Shown here one piece after another: positions 19,919-28,470 of a DNA stretch of 64,000 bases. Position 1 is the stretch's first letter; each line of letters begins with the position of its first letter. Source of the stretch: Demequina activiva (GTDB taxonomy: Bacteria; Actinomycetota; Actinomycetes; Actinomycetales; Demequinaceae); assembly GCF_016862815.1 (NCBI RefSeq), contig NZ_BONR01000003.1, forward strand, positions 1 through 64,000. Direction: 5' to 3'. Under the pieces are notes generated by a model that searched no databases, was not told the DNA's origin, and was given only the letters and a program-made list of their open reading frames with translations. The translations under genes were made by a program, and so were the position numbers.

Positions 19919-21877
19919 ATGTCAACGATTCACTCACGCGCGCGCCTGCGCCGTGCCTCCCTTGTGACCGCCGCCGCACTCGTGGCAGGCACGCTCTCCG
20001 CGGCCCCCGCCGGCGCGGAGATCCCGTGCCCGGACTCCTCGGAGTTCGACGTCGCATCCGCCGACGAGTACGCGGACGCGCTGGCGTGCGCGTCGCAGGC
20101 GTCCGAGGGCGCTCAGCGCATCACACTGATCGACGACTTCTCGATCCCCGCCTTGCAGCGCAACGAGTACTACGGGACCCAGCCGCTCACGATCACGGCA
20201 CAGCCAGGGGTCGTCGTCTCGGGACAGCCCGGTGAGGAGATGGGCGACCCGACTCTGGGCAGCTTCCTCGTCGCTCTGCCCATCGAGCTGTTCGGGCCGT
20301 CCGCGCCGCAGGAGATCCTCGGCGACACCGAGCTCCTCGACGAGCAGCCGATCGAGCCGTCCGCGTCGATCAACGAGATCGAGCCGATGGCGGAGCTCCC
20401 CGCAGGCCCGGGCTCCATCACTCTCGAGAACGTGCACCTCGCGGACTTCACCGCCTCCGCCGGCGTGCTGGTCGCCTCTGGCGCCCCGCTCCACATCTCA
20501 GGCTCCACCTTCACGGACAACGGCATCGCCATCGACGAGGAGTCGCCCTCGTTCGAGGCGCTCTTCCTCACCGCCGTGTCAGCGTCCGGCGACCTGACCA
20601 TCGAGGGCTCCACCTTCACCGGCAACTCCGGCCTGTACGGCGGCGCGGTGTCGAACCTGCTCTACCAGTTCGCCGGCGAGGGTGACCTCGACGACGCACC
20701 CTCCGTCTCGATCAGCGACTCCGACTTCACGGGCAACTCCGCCTACGTGGGCGGTGCCGTGATCTCGATGGGCGCGATGACCGTGACCGACTCCGCCTTC
20801 ACTGCGAACGTGGGAACGCTCGGCAGCGCGTTGCTCGCCGCCTCCGACCTCACGCTCACGGGCTCGACCATCGCCGCGAACGACTCCGTCACCTCGCCTG
20901 ATGGGCTGAGCGAGGTTCCGATGGGTGGCGCCGCCGTCGCGCTCATCAGCGACTTCGACAGCGGCGCGGGCGCCAGCGCGACCGTGGTCAACAGCACGTT
21001 CGCGGACAACGTCAATGGAGGTGCCACGCTGCTCCTGGCCGAGAACGCCGAGCTCGACCTGCACCAGTCCACCTTCGTGGGCAACACCCTGGACGACGAG
21101 ACCGGCGCCGAGGTGCTCCTGCTGGAAGGCACTTCCGCCACGATCCACGGCACGGCGTTCGCCTCGGCAGGCGTCGCGGCCTGCGCGGCATACGGCGACG
21201 TGGCGATCGCCACGTCGTACGTGTTCGACGACGGCTCGTGCACCGGCGACTGGTCCGGCGAGGGCGACCTCGGCGATGGCCTGGACGCCATGCTGGGCGC
21301 GCTCGCGGACAACGGCGGCTCCACCCTCACGGCGCTGCCGTCCGCTGACAGCCCGCTGATCGACGCGATCCCTGCGGGCTCGCTCACGGTCGATGTGGAC
21401 CAGCGGGGCGTCTCGCGCCCCCAGGGCGGTGCCGGGGACATCGGCGCCGCGGAGGTCGAGGCCCCCGTGGTCGAGGCCGGCACCGTCGCGTTCGAGGTCT
21501 CGACCCCGGGCGGCACCCTGACCGGAACGGCGAGCCCGGCGCTCGCTGTCACGGGCATCGCCTGGGTAGACGTCGCGGATCTGCCCACGCCGCCCGCCGG
21601 CACGGCACTGCCGTTCGGAGCCGCGACGTTCTCCGTCGCAGTCCCCGAGGCCGGCGACACCGTCACCCTCACGCTCACGGCCCCCCGCCCGTTCACGAGC
21701 GCCTTCAAGGTCTCCGACAGCGGCTGGGAGGCCATCCCGGGGGCGACGCTGTCCGCCGACCGCATGACGGTCACCTACACGCTGACGGATGGCGGTGAGC
21801 TCGACGAGGACGGCGCCGCGAACGGCGTGATCGTGGACCCGGTCGCGCTGGCGATCCAGGCCACCTTCACGGGCTGA
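19919..21877 (+). CDS. Secreted parallel beta-helix protein with choice-of-anchor Q and U domains
   Basis: A 652-residue exported protein. Residues 1-33 form a Sec signal peptide ending AGA. From about 140 to 430 there are repeated short motifs of the type [29 protein letters not shown] and VTDSAFTAN with GGAV turns, typical of polymorphic beta-helix proteins. [43 protein letters not shown] is the choice-of-anchor Q signature. The C-terminal ~130 residues ([10 protein letters not shown] through NGVIVDP) resemble a choice-of-anchor U domain. There is no LPXTG motif, C-terminal membrane helix or SLH domain, so the anchor is unclear. GAGGGG precedes the ATG. Possible roles are adhesion or carbohydrate binding; none is shown. 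Confidence 0.82.
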   Translation: MSTIHSRARLRRASLVTAAALVAGTLSAAPAGAEIPCPDSSEFDVASADEYADALACASQASEGAQRITLIDDFSIPALQRNEYYGTQPLTITAQPGVVVSGQPGEEMGDPTLGSFLVALPIELFGPSAPQEILGDTELLDEQPIEPSASINEIEPMAELPAGPGSITLENVHLADFTASAGVLVASGAPLHISGSTFTDNGIAIDEESPSFEALFLTAVSASGDLTIEGSTFTGNSGLYGGAVSNLLYQFAGEGDLDDAPSVSISDSDFTGNSAYVGGAVISMGAMTVTDSAFTANVGTLGSALLAASDLTLTGSTIAANDSVTSPDGLSEVPMGGAAVALISDFDSGAGASATVVNSTFADNVNGGATLLLAENAELDLHQSTFVGNTLDDETGAEVLLLEGTSATIHGTAFASAGVAACAAYGDVAIATSYVFDDGSCTGDWSGEGDLGDGLDAMLGALADNGGSTLTALPSADSPLIDAIPAGSLTVDVDQRGVSRPQGGAGDIGAAEVEAPVVEAGTVAFEVSTPGGTLTGTASPALAVTGIAWVDVADLPTPPAGTALPFGAATFSVAVPEAGDTVTLTLTAPRPFTSAFKVSDSGWEAIPGATLSADRMTVTYTLTDGGELDEDGAANGVIVDPVALAIQATFTG

Positions 21878-21887
21878 TCCTGCAGAT

Positions 21888-21923
21888 GCGAAGGGGCGGG
21901 GCCACCCGGTCCCGCCCCTTCGC
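21888..21923. terminator. Terminator between secreted protein gene and response regulator
   Basis: GCGAAGGGGCGGG pairs with CCCGCCCCTTCGC over 13 bp. It sits 10 bases past the plus-strand stop codon and 28 bases from the converging response-regulator stop, so it could serve both strands. Confidence 0.8.
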
Positions 21924-21951
21924 CGTTCCTGCCGGCCGACGCGCTCGCCGG

Positions 21952-22599
21952 CTAGAGGTCAGCGGCGTCACCCGGACGCACGAAGCCCGACTCGTAGGCG
22001 ACGATCACCGCCTGCGTGCGGTCGCGCACCCCGAGCTTGGTGAGGATCGACGCCACGTGGGACTTCACGGTCTCGACGGACACGAACAGGCCTGTCGCGA
22101 TCTCCTGGTTGGACAGGCCCCGCGCGAGCTCGCGCAGCACGCCCTGCTCCCGCTCGGTGAGGTCAGGAAGGTCGTAGCCCTCGGGCCCGGTGAAGCGCTC
22201 GATCACCGCGCGCGTCGACGCGGGGAACAGCAGCGACTCTCCCGTCGCGACCACCCGGACCGCCTCGATCAGCTCGGTGGGCGGCACGCGCTTGAGCACG
22301 AAGCCTGACGCACCCGAGCGCATCGCCTCGAACACGTACTCGTCGACGTCGAAGGTGGTGAGCACCAGCACCTTCGCCTCGGAGCCCGACGCGACGATCT
22401 GACGCGTCGCCTCCAAGCCGTCGACGCCGGGCATGCGCACGTCCATCAGCACCACGTCGGGCGCGCTGCGGCGCACCTGGGCGACCGCCGTCGCGCCATC
22501 GCCGGCCTCCGCGACCACCTCCCAGTCCGCCTCGGACTGGAGGATGGCCCGCAGTCCCATCCGCACCAACGGGTCGTCGTCGACGATCGCGATCCTCAT
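21952..22599 (-). CDS. NarL/LuxR-family response regulator
   Basis: A 215-residue two-domain regulator. The receiver domain (1-120) shows IVDDDPLVR, the phospho-acceptor Asp in LMDVRMPG, TTFD and the Lys of VLKR. The C-terminal LuxR helix-turn-helix (~148-205) contains LTEREQGVLRELARGLSNQE and VKSHVASILTKL. ATG 22597-22599 overlaps the kinase stop as ATGA and has AAGGTGG upstream, which fixes the start. It should be phosphorylated by the adjacent kinase. A likely target is the divergent MMPL gene. Confidence 0.95.
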   Translation of the reverse strand: MRIAIVDDDPLVRMGLRAILQSEADWEVVAEAGDGATAVAQVRRSAPDVVLMDVRMPGVDGLEATRQIVASGSEAKVLVLTTFDVDEYVFEAMRSGASGFVLKRVPPTELIEAVRVVATGESLLFPASTRAVIERFTGPEGYDLPDLTEREQGVLRELARGLSNQEIATGLFVSVETVKSHVASILTKLGVRDRTQAVIVAYESGFVRPGDAADL

Positions 22600-24002
22600 G
22601 CGTCCACCTTGGCACGCACGCGACTCCACCGGCAGCAGGTCGCGTCCTCGTCCTCGGCCGGCCCCGCGAGACCGAGCTCCAGCGGGATGAGGACCAGCAC
22701 CTCGAACCCGCCTCGGCCGTCGGGACCCACGATGCTCGAGCCGCCCAGCAGAGCGGCGCGGTCACGGATGCCGGCGATGCCGTGGCGCAGCCCGGAGCGG
22801 GCGTGGGTGAGGGCCGCGATCGGCTCCGCCACAGCATCGGCCGGACCGTTCGACACTCCCACCGCGAGAGCGTCCCGCAGCGTCGAGGTGTGCACGTGGA
22901 TGACAGCGCCCGGCGCGTGCTTGGCGGCGTTGGTCACGCCCTCGCGCACGATGGCGTAGGCGGCGCGCGACAGCGGCGCCGCCACCTGCTGGGCCTCCAG
23001 CCTGTCCTCGATGGAGAGCCCGGCCGCCCTCGCCTGGTCGATGAGTCGAGGAACGTCGGCGAGCGTCGGCAAGGGCGCCCGCGGCTCGGCGTCGTCGCCA
23101 CGGATCGCCGCGATGATCCGGTCCAGCTCCCCCATCGCCACGCGACCGCGCTCCTCGATGTTGCGCAGCGCCTGCCGCGCGAACTCGGGGTCGGTCTCGA
23201 ACACGTGGGCGCCGGCACCGGCCTGCACGATGTTCATGGTGATCATGTGGCCGATGCTGTCGTGCAGCTCCTGGTCGATCCTCACCTGGGTCTCTGCGAG
23301 CTCGGCGCGCTCCGTGGCCTCAGCGACGCGGTCCTCGTCGCAGGGACCCAGAGCCCACCGCGCGACCACCGAGGTCAGGCTCGTGAAGTGATGGCAGACC
23401 CACATCATCAGAGGGGCCGTCGCGAGGAGCACCGGAGTGCCGAGGAGCACCCACATCGCCACCTCGTCGACGATGCGCTGCGCGGTCGGGTCCGACGCCC
23501 CCGGACCGGCGAGAGCGCCGATCGTGTAGCCACCGGCCAGCAGCGGCGCCGCGACCAGCGTGATCGGCACCACCACCGCGACGATCGCGAGCGTGAATCC
23601 CACGGGGGCCAGCACGATCCTCATGGCCAGCCACGCGAGCACACGCCACGACTGGCCATCGTGCAGCAGCGCGTGGCCCCACCGTCCCCAGTCGGACAGC
23701 GTGGGCGAGGCGCCGGGGGCATGGATGCGATAGCGGCGCGCACCTGGCTTGGCGATGCCGGCGTCGGCGAGGGCGTTCGCCTGCCGACGCTCCATCTCGC
23801 CGATGGGCCGCAGGGTCCACTGAGCGAAGGCGAGGACCACGATCCCCACCCAGATGATGAGAAGCGAGACGCCCACCGCATACATCGTGATCACGTACAC
23901 GAACCACACCACCGCGACCGGAAGGCTCAGCAGGTGGTACGAGATCGCGCGCCAGGTGCGCCCCGACCACATCACGGCGAAGTAGCGACCCAGGTATCTC
24001 AC
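22596..24002 (-). CDS. Sensor histidine kinase (HisKA_3 type)
   Basis: About 468 residues. The N-terminal sensor region has four or more membrane spans with short loops and no large extracellular domain, so it likely senses a membrane-borne signal. The dimerisation/phospho-acceptor helix holds RIDQELHDSIGHMI (His), and the ATP-binding domain has REGVTNAAKHAPGA and GIAGIRDRAALLGG. The start is uncertain: GTG 24000-24002 is used here; another in-frame GTG lies at 24039-24041; neither has a clear ribosome-binding site. Three 10-bp direct repeats lie between the two. Stop overlaps the response-regulator start. Confidence 0.9.
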   Translation of the reverse strand: MRYLGRYFAVMWSGRTWRAISYHLLSLPVAVVWFVYVITMYAVGVSLLIIWVGIVVLAFAQWTLRPIGEMERRQANALADAGIAKPGARRYRIHAPGASPTLSDWGRWGHALLHDGQSWRVLAWLAMRIVLAPVGFTLAIVAVVVPITLVAAPLLAGGYTIGALAGPGASDPTAQRIVDEVAMWVLLGTPVLLATAPLMMWVCHHFTSLTSVVARWALGPCDEDRVAEATERAELAETQVRIDQELHDSIGHMITMNIVQAGAGAHVFETDPEFARQALRNIEERGRVAMGELDRIIAAIRGDDAEPRAPLPTLADVPRLIDQARAAGLSIEDRLEAQQVAAPLSRAAYAIVREGVTNAAKHAPGAVIHVHTSTLRDALAVGVSNGPADAVAEPIAALTHARSGLRHGIAGIRDRAALLGGSSIVGPDGRGGFEVLVLIPLELGLAGPAEDEDATCCRWSRVRAKVDA

Positions 24003-24010
24003 GGGACCAT

Positions 24011-24040
24011 CGTGCCCCGTCGCGCCCCGTCGTGCCCACA
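24011..24040. repeat. Three tandem 10-bp repeats before the histidine kinase gene
   Basis: CGTGCCCCGT, CGCGCCCCGT and CGTGCCCACA follow each other with an exact 10-base period. They cover the start region of the kinase gene and so may be part of its promoter, or of its coding sequence if the farther GTG is used. Helical-turn spacing fits protein binding on one DNA face. Confidence 0.5.
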
Positions 24041-24057
24041 CCCGTGCGGCCGAACCT

Positions 24058-24101
24058 CACCTCCCCCGTGCGAGGGAGCGACCTGCTCCGCACCTCCCCC
24101 G
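24058..24101. promoter_or_regulatory. Pair of CACCTCCCCCG direct repeats between kinase and MMPL genes
   Basis: The 11-mer CACCTCCCCCG occurs at 24058-24068 and 24091-24101, 33 bases apart (about three helical turns), in the region between the divergent kinase and MMPL genes. They are candidate binding sites for the adjacent response regulator; that is inference from position and spacing. Confidence 0.4.
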
Positions 24102-24211
24102 GTCGCCCTCGAGGCGTCCCTCCTCACCGGCGCACTTTCGCTCCTCAGCGGGCAGACCGGCGCCCCTGCTCGTTCGTAGCGTCGGCACTGTCCCTGGATC
24201 TTGGAGGAAAC

Positions 24212-26407
24212 ATGAGGATGTCAGTCACCGGGCGGATCGCCCGAGGCGCGGCCAGCAGGCCGTGGATCACCGTGGGCCTGTGGGTCGTGGCGCTCGCCGC
24301 CGCGGTCGTCGCCGCAGGCGGCCTGGGCGATGCGCTCACGCAGGAGGAGCGCATGCTGATCACCACCGAGTCGCAGACGGCTGACGAAGTCGACCAGCTC
24401 GCTCGAGGCGCGGACGCGGACGCAGATCAGGCGGTCGAGACCGTCATCGTCGAGGCGGAGTCCGCCAGGTTCGGCGACGCGGCCTTCGACGCCACGCTCG
24501 TGTCGCTGGCGCAGGTGCTCGCAGCGGTGGACGGAGTCGAGGACGTCGCGGTGCCCACGCAGGCCGAGCCGTTCCCGGTGTCGGAGACGGGCGACACCGC
24601 GCTGGTGAGCGTGACCGTCACGCCGGACGAGGACGGCGCGGTCGCTCAAGGGCTGCTGGCTGCCTACGAGAGCGCCGCGCAGGACGGCTTCACGCTGCGC
24701 GGGATCGGTCCGGTCACGGGCGAGGCGGAGTTCGATCGTCTCGCGGAGGAGGGATTGATCCGCGGCGAGGCGATCGGGATCGGAGTCGCCCTGGTGATCC
24801 TGCTCGTGGTCTTCGGAGCGCTCGTGGCCGCGGGCATCCCCCTCATGGTCGCGATCGTGTCGATCGTCATGGCCGTGGGTGCCACGGCGATCGTCGGACA
24901 GGCGACGGAGCTGTCCTTCTTCGTGGTCAACATGATCACGATGATGGGTCTGGCGCTGGGCATCGACTACAGCCTGGTGGCGGTGCAGCGCTTCCGCGAG
25001 GAGCTCGCACGAGGTCGCAGCGTGCTCGACGCCGTGGCGATCACCGGTGGGACCGCGAACCGTGCCGTGCTGTTCTCCGGCATCACCGTCGTGATCTCGC
25101 TGGCCGGTCTGCTGATCGTGCCGTCGACCATCATGCGGTCGCTCGGGGCCGGCGCGATCATCGTCGCCGTCATGTCCGTCGCCGCAGCGATGACCCTGCT
25201 TCCCGCCGTGCTGGGGCTGCTCGGGCACCGCGTGAACAAGGGTCGGCTGCCGTGGGCGCACCCCGGCGCCGCGCCGCGGCGATGGGAGTCCATCGCTCAG
25301 GCCGTGATCCGCCGTCCCGTCCTGTGGGCCGTGTCGGGACTCGCGATCCTGGTGATGCTCGCGCTGCCTGCGCTGGACATGCGCCTGACGTTCCCCGGCA
25401 TCGACTCGCTCCCCGAGGACAACGGGCTGAGGCTCGCCACGGAGACGCTCGTGGAGGACTTCGGGCACGGCCAGTCCGCGACTCTGATCGCGATCGAGAG
25501 CGCCGCCGATGCGTCCGCGCAGGTGGACGCCCTCGCCGCGGACATCGAGGCGGACCCGGCCTTCGCCGAGACCGCGATCACCTGGGTGGGCGACATCGCG
25601 CTGATCGACACGCGCGACTCGTACGACGCCGCGGACCCGCTGGCGGAACAGGCCATCGAGAACCTTCGCGAGGTGGTGGTGCCGGAGCACCTGGAGGGCA
25701 CGGGCGCCGTGGCGCACGTGGGCGGGGAGCAAGCGGGATCCGTCGACTTCTCCGACATGATCCGCGACATGGCGCCGTGGGTTCTCGCCATCGTGCTGGG
25801 CTCGAGCTTCCTGCTGCTGATGATCGCGTTCCGGTCCGTCGTGGTGCCAGCAGTGGCCATCGCGCTGAACCTGCTGTCGACCGCCGCCGCGTTCGGCATG
25901 CTCGTCGCGGTGTTCCAGTGGGGATGGGGAGGCGACCTGCTGGGCTTCCCGCAGGTCGACGGCATCGCGCCGTGGATCCCGCTGTTCCTGTTCGCCGTCC
26001 TGTTCGGTCTGTCGATGGACTACCACGTGTTCCTGCTGAGCCGCATCAAGGAGCACGTCGACGCCACTGGTGACAACCGCGCGTCGATCGCCCACGGCCT
26101 GAGCCGCACGGGCTCGCTCATCACCGGAGCGGCGCTCATCATGGTCGCCGTGTTCTCCGGCTTCGCGCTGGGCGATCTGGCGGAGTTCTCGCAGATGGGA
26201 TTCGGGCTCGCGGCGGCGGTGATCCTCGACGCCACGGTGATTCGCAGCCTGCTGGTGCCGGCCATCATGACCCTGCTCGGTCGCGCCAACTGGTACCTCC
26301 CAGGGTGGCTGCAGTGGCTGCCCCAGGTGCGGATCGAGGGGCCGGCGGACGAGCACGTCGCCCCCGAGGACGAGGATCAGGACGAGCGCACGCTCGCACG
26401 GGTCTGA
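24212..26407 (+). CDS. MMPL-family (RND-type) membrane exporter
   Basis: A 731-residue transporter with two repeats, each one membrane span, a large extracytoplasmic loop and then five spans, so about 12 in all. The proton-relay Asp-Tyr pairs characteristic of MMPL proteins are present: GLALGIDYSLV in repeat 1 and FGLSMDYHVFLLSRI in repeat 2. It likely exports a lipid, peptide or drug by proton motive force. ATG 24212 follows TTGGAGGAAAC, an excellent ribosome-binding site. It diverges from a kinase/regulator pair, an arrangement typical of stress-induced export of envelope-active compounds. The last ~40 residues are acidic. A strong hairpin follows. Confidence 0.92.
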   Translation: MRMSVTGRIARGAASRPWITVGLWVVALAAAVVAAGGLGDALTQEERMLITTESQTADEVDQLARGADADADQAVETVIVEAESARFGDAAFDATLVSLAQVLAAVDGVEDVAVPTQAEPFPVSETGDTALVSVTVTPDEDGAVAQGLLAAYESAAQDGFTLRGIGPVTGEAEFDRLAEEGLIRGEAIGIGVALVILLVVFGALVAAGIPLMVAIVSIVMAVGATAIVGQATELSFFVVNMITMMGLALGIDYSLVAVQRFREELARGRSVLDAVAITGGTANRAVLFSGITVVISLAGLLIVPSTIMRSLGAGAIIVAVMSVAAAMTLLPAVLGLLGHRVNKGRLPWAHPGAAPRRWESIAQAVIRRPVLWAVSGLAILVMLALPALDMRLTFPGIDSLPEDNGLRLATETLVEDFGHGQSATLIAIESAADASAQVDALAADIEADPAFAETAITWVGDIALIDTRDSYDAADPLAEQAIENLREVVVPEHLEGTGAVAHVGGEQAGSVDFSDMIRDMAPWVLAIVLGSSFLLLMIAFRSVVVPAVAIALNLLSTAAAFGMLVAVFQWGWGGDLLGFPQVDGIAPWIPLFLFAVLFGLSMDYHVFLLSRIKEHVDATGDNRASIAHGLSRTGSLITGAALIMVAVFSGFALGDLAEFSQMGFGLAAAVILDATVIRSLLVPAIMTLLGRANWYLPGWLQWLPQVRIEGPADEHVAPEDEDQDERTLARV

Positions 26408-26421
26408 TCGACCACCACGTC

Positions 26422-26454
26422 GTGGGCGGGACCGCCGTCAGCGGTCCCGCCCAC
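26422..26454 (+). terminator. Terminator after the MMPL gene
   Basis: GTGGGCGGGACCGC pairs perfectly over 14 bp with GCGGTCCCGCCCAC around a CGTCA loop, 14 bases after the stop codon. Confidence 0.85.
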
Positions 26455-26468
26455 GCGCGCGCTCCCAC

Positions 26469-26474
26469 TAGCCT
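26469..26474 (+). promoter_or_regulatory. Leaderless-type -10 box of the L,D-transpeptidase gene
   Basis: TAGCCT is followed by six bases and then GTG at 26481, the pattern of leaderless actinobacterial promoters. It lies just downstream of the MMPL terminator. It supports GTG 26481 over GTG 26475 as start. Confidence 0.55.
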
Positions 26475-26480
26475 GTGCGA

Positions 26481-27338
26481 GTGACCTCGACCAGCCCACC
26501 GACCGCTCCCCGGCCCCGCCGCCGCGCGCTCGTCATCGCGGCAGTGGCCGTCGCGGCCGTCGCCGTCGCCGGCACGGTGCTCGCGATCGCTCTGAGCGGT
26601 GGCGATCCTGCCGCTCCGGCGACCGCCGCCGAGCCCACCTCCGCGATGCCCGCGCCCAGCGCGCACTCCGCAGCACCCAGCCCGAGCCCCAGCGCCACGG
26701 CGGGGGTCGCTCCCGGCGAGATCGTGGTCACGACCACCGGAGAGCCCATCCAGCTGTACGCGCGCGCTGGCGACGCCGAGCCGTCGGAGCAGCTCGAGGA
26801 GTGGTCGCTGTACGGCTCCCCCACCACCCTGCTGGGCTTCGACACGCAGGACGTCGACGGGAGCACGTGGATCGCGGTCGAGCTCGTGGGCGCTCCGAAC
26901 CACCGTCGCGCGTGGGTGCGCGAGGCGGACGTCGAGGTCACGGCGACGGACGTCGCCATTCACGTCTATCTCGACGAGCGCGAGGTGGACCTCACGCGCG
27001 CCGGCGAGGTGGAGCTGACGACGCGAGCGGTCATCGGCGCCGACGAGTCCCCCACGCCTGTGGGGACCTTCTGGGTCACGGACCCACTGGACTTCAGCGC
27101 GAACGACAGCGGCGTGTACGGCGCGTACGCGCTGGGGCTCAACGGATTCTCGGAGACCCTCGAGGAGTTCAACGGCGGCCCGCCCCAGATCGCGGTCCAC
27201 GGCACCAATCAGCCGGAGCTGCTGGGAGAGAACGTCTCCAATGGCTGCATCCGCGTGCCCAACGACGTCGCGATCGAGCTGGGGGCTCAGGCGCCCGTGG
27301 GCACCCCGGTGATCGTGCACCAGTCACGAGCCGCCTGA
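26481..27338 (+). CDS. L,D-transpeptidase (YkuD domain), membrane-anchored
   Basis: About 285 residues. A short N-terminus with arginines precedes one membrane span (~18-38) that acts as signal anchor, then a Pro/Ala/Ser-rich linker (~45-78). The YkuD catalytic domain, in the C-terminal half, holds GTFWV, the conserved His of AVHGT and the Cys of SNGCIRVPN (Cys ~256). Such enzymes make 3-3 crosslinks in peptidoglycan or attach proteins to it. The usual SHGC is SNGC here; the catalytic Cys and upstream His remain. The exact start is GTG 26481 or GTG 26475. It converges with ldh, with 30 bases between stops. Confidence 0.9.
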   Translation: MTSTSPPTAPRPRRRALVIAAVAVAAVAVAGTVLAIALSGGDPAAPATAAEPTSAMPAPSAHSAAPSPSPSATAGVAPGEIVVTTTGEPIQLYARAGDAEPSEQLEEWSLYGSPTTLLGFDTQDVDGSTWIAVELVGAPNHRRAWVREADVEVTATDVAIHVYLDEREVDLTRAGEVELTTRAVIGADESPTPVGTFWVTDPLDFSANDSGVYGAYALGLNGFSETLEEFNGGPPQIAVHGTNQPELLGENVSNGCIRVPNDVAIELGAQAPVGTPVIVHQSRAA

Positions 27339-27368
27339 CGCGGCACTGCGGGCCGCCGATGCGCGGGC

Positions 27369-28322
27369 TCAGACAGCGCCGAACCGCTGCGCCGTCTCCC
27401 GAATCGAGCGGGCGGACGCCTCGAGAGCCGCACGCTCGGTGGCGGACACCGGCACCTCGACCTGATGCTCGACGCCGTTGCGGCCCACGACGGCCGGCAG
27501 CGACATGCAGACCTCGCCGACCCCGGGATAGTCGATGAGCGTGGACACCGGCAGGACCCGCCGCTGGTCCCCCATGACAGCCTCGACGATGCGCGCACCC
27601 GCGGCGCCGATGGCGTAGTTGGTCGCACCCTTGCCCTCGATGATCGTGTAGGCGGAGCGCATCACGTCGTGATGGATGCGCTCGCGCACCTCGTCCGTCA
27701 TCACCACCTCGCCGTCACGGCCCTTCCACTCGCTGAGCGGAAGCCCCCCGATGGTCGCTGACGACCACAGCGGAACCTCGGTGTCTCCGTGCTCCCCCGC
27801 GACATAGGCATGGACGTTGCCGATCGCGACGTCGCATTCGGCGGCGATCTGGTGCCGCAGGCGCGAGCTGTCCAGGACCGTGCCGGAGCCGAACATGCGG
27901 GCGGGGTCCATGCCCGACTTCTTGAGCGCGGCGTACGTCACCACATCCACGGGATTGGTGACGAGGATGTAGATCGCGTTCGGCGCCGCCTCGATCAGCG
28001 GCGGGATCACCTTGTCCATCAGACCGATGGTGGCGCCTGCCAGGTCCATCCGGGACTGGCCGGGCTGCTGCTTCGCCCCTGCCGTGATCACCACGACGTC
28101 CGAGCCCTCGACCACGCTCACATCGTCAGACCCGAGCACGGTCGCCTCGGGCATGAACTGCACGCCCTGGGCGAGGTCGAGGGCCTCCGCCTCGACCTTG
28201 GCCTTGTTGATGTCGTACAGCGCGACCGTGCGCGCGAAGCCGCGCATCAGCCCGGCGTAGGCGAGGGTGGCTCCCACCGCGCCCGCGCCGACGATGGACA
28301 CCTTCGAGGTCTTGGCTTCCAC
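27369..28322 (-). CDS. ldh: L-lactate dehydrogenase
   Basis: A 317-residue NAD-dependent enzyme that reduces pyruvate to L-lactate. The Rossmann motif GAGAVG is at residues 12-17; AGAKQQPGQSRMDL forms the substrate loop (Gln near 85-89 and Arg91 fit lactate rather than malate dehydrogenase); the proton-relay His is in GEHGDTEVPLW (His178). GTG 28320-28322 follows GGAGGAG, fixing the start; an upstream in-frame ATG-type extension is not supported. With Pta, AckA and phosphoketolase elsewhere in the window it suggests mixed-acid fermentation. Confidence 0.95.
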   Translation of the reverse strand: MEAKTSKVSIVGAGAVGATLAYAGLMRGFARTVALYDINKAKVEAEALDLAQGVQFMPEATVLGSDDVSVVEGSDVVVITAGAKQQPGQSRMDLAGATIGLMDKVIPPLIEAAPNAIYILVTNPVDVVTYAALKKSGMDPARMFGSGTVLDSSRLRHQIAAECDVAIGNVHAYVAGEHGDTEVPLWSSATIGGLPLSEWKGRDGEVVMTDEVRERIHHDVMRSAYTIIEGKGATNYAIGAAGARIVEAVMGDQRRVLPVSTLIDYPGVGEVCMSLPAVVGRNGVEHQVEVPVSATERAALEASARSIRETAQRFGAV

Positions 28323-28470
28323 GTGCTCCTCCAGTGATGACGACGACGCACTCAGCCTAGCGACGCTCACACCGGAGCGCGGGCCCGCGCCGCTCCCAGC
28401 GTGCCCGCGGGCCGGGCCCTAGGCTCAGCACTGGAGGACCGCGCATCCGCGCACGATCGAAGGGGACGGC

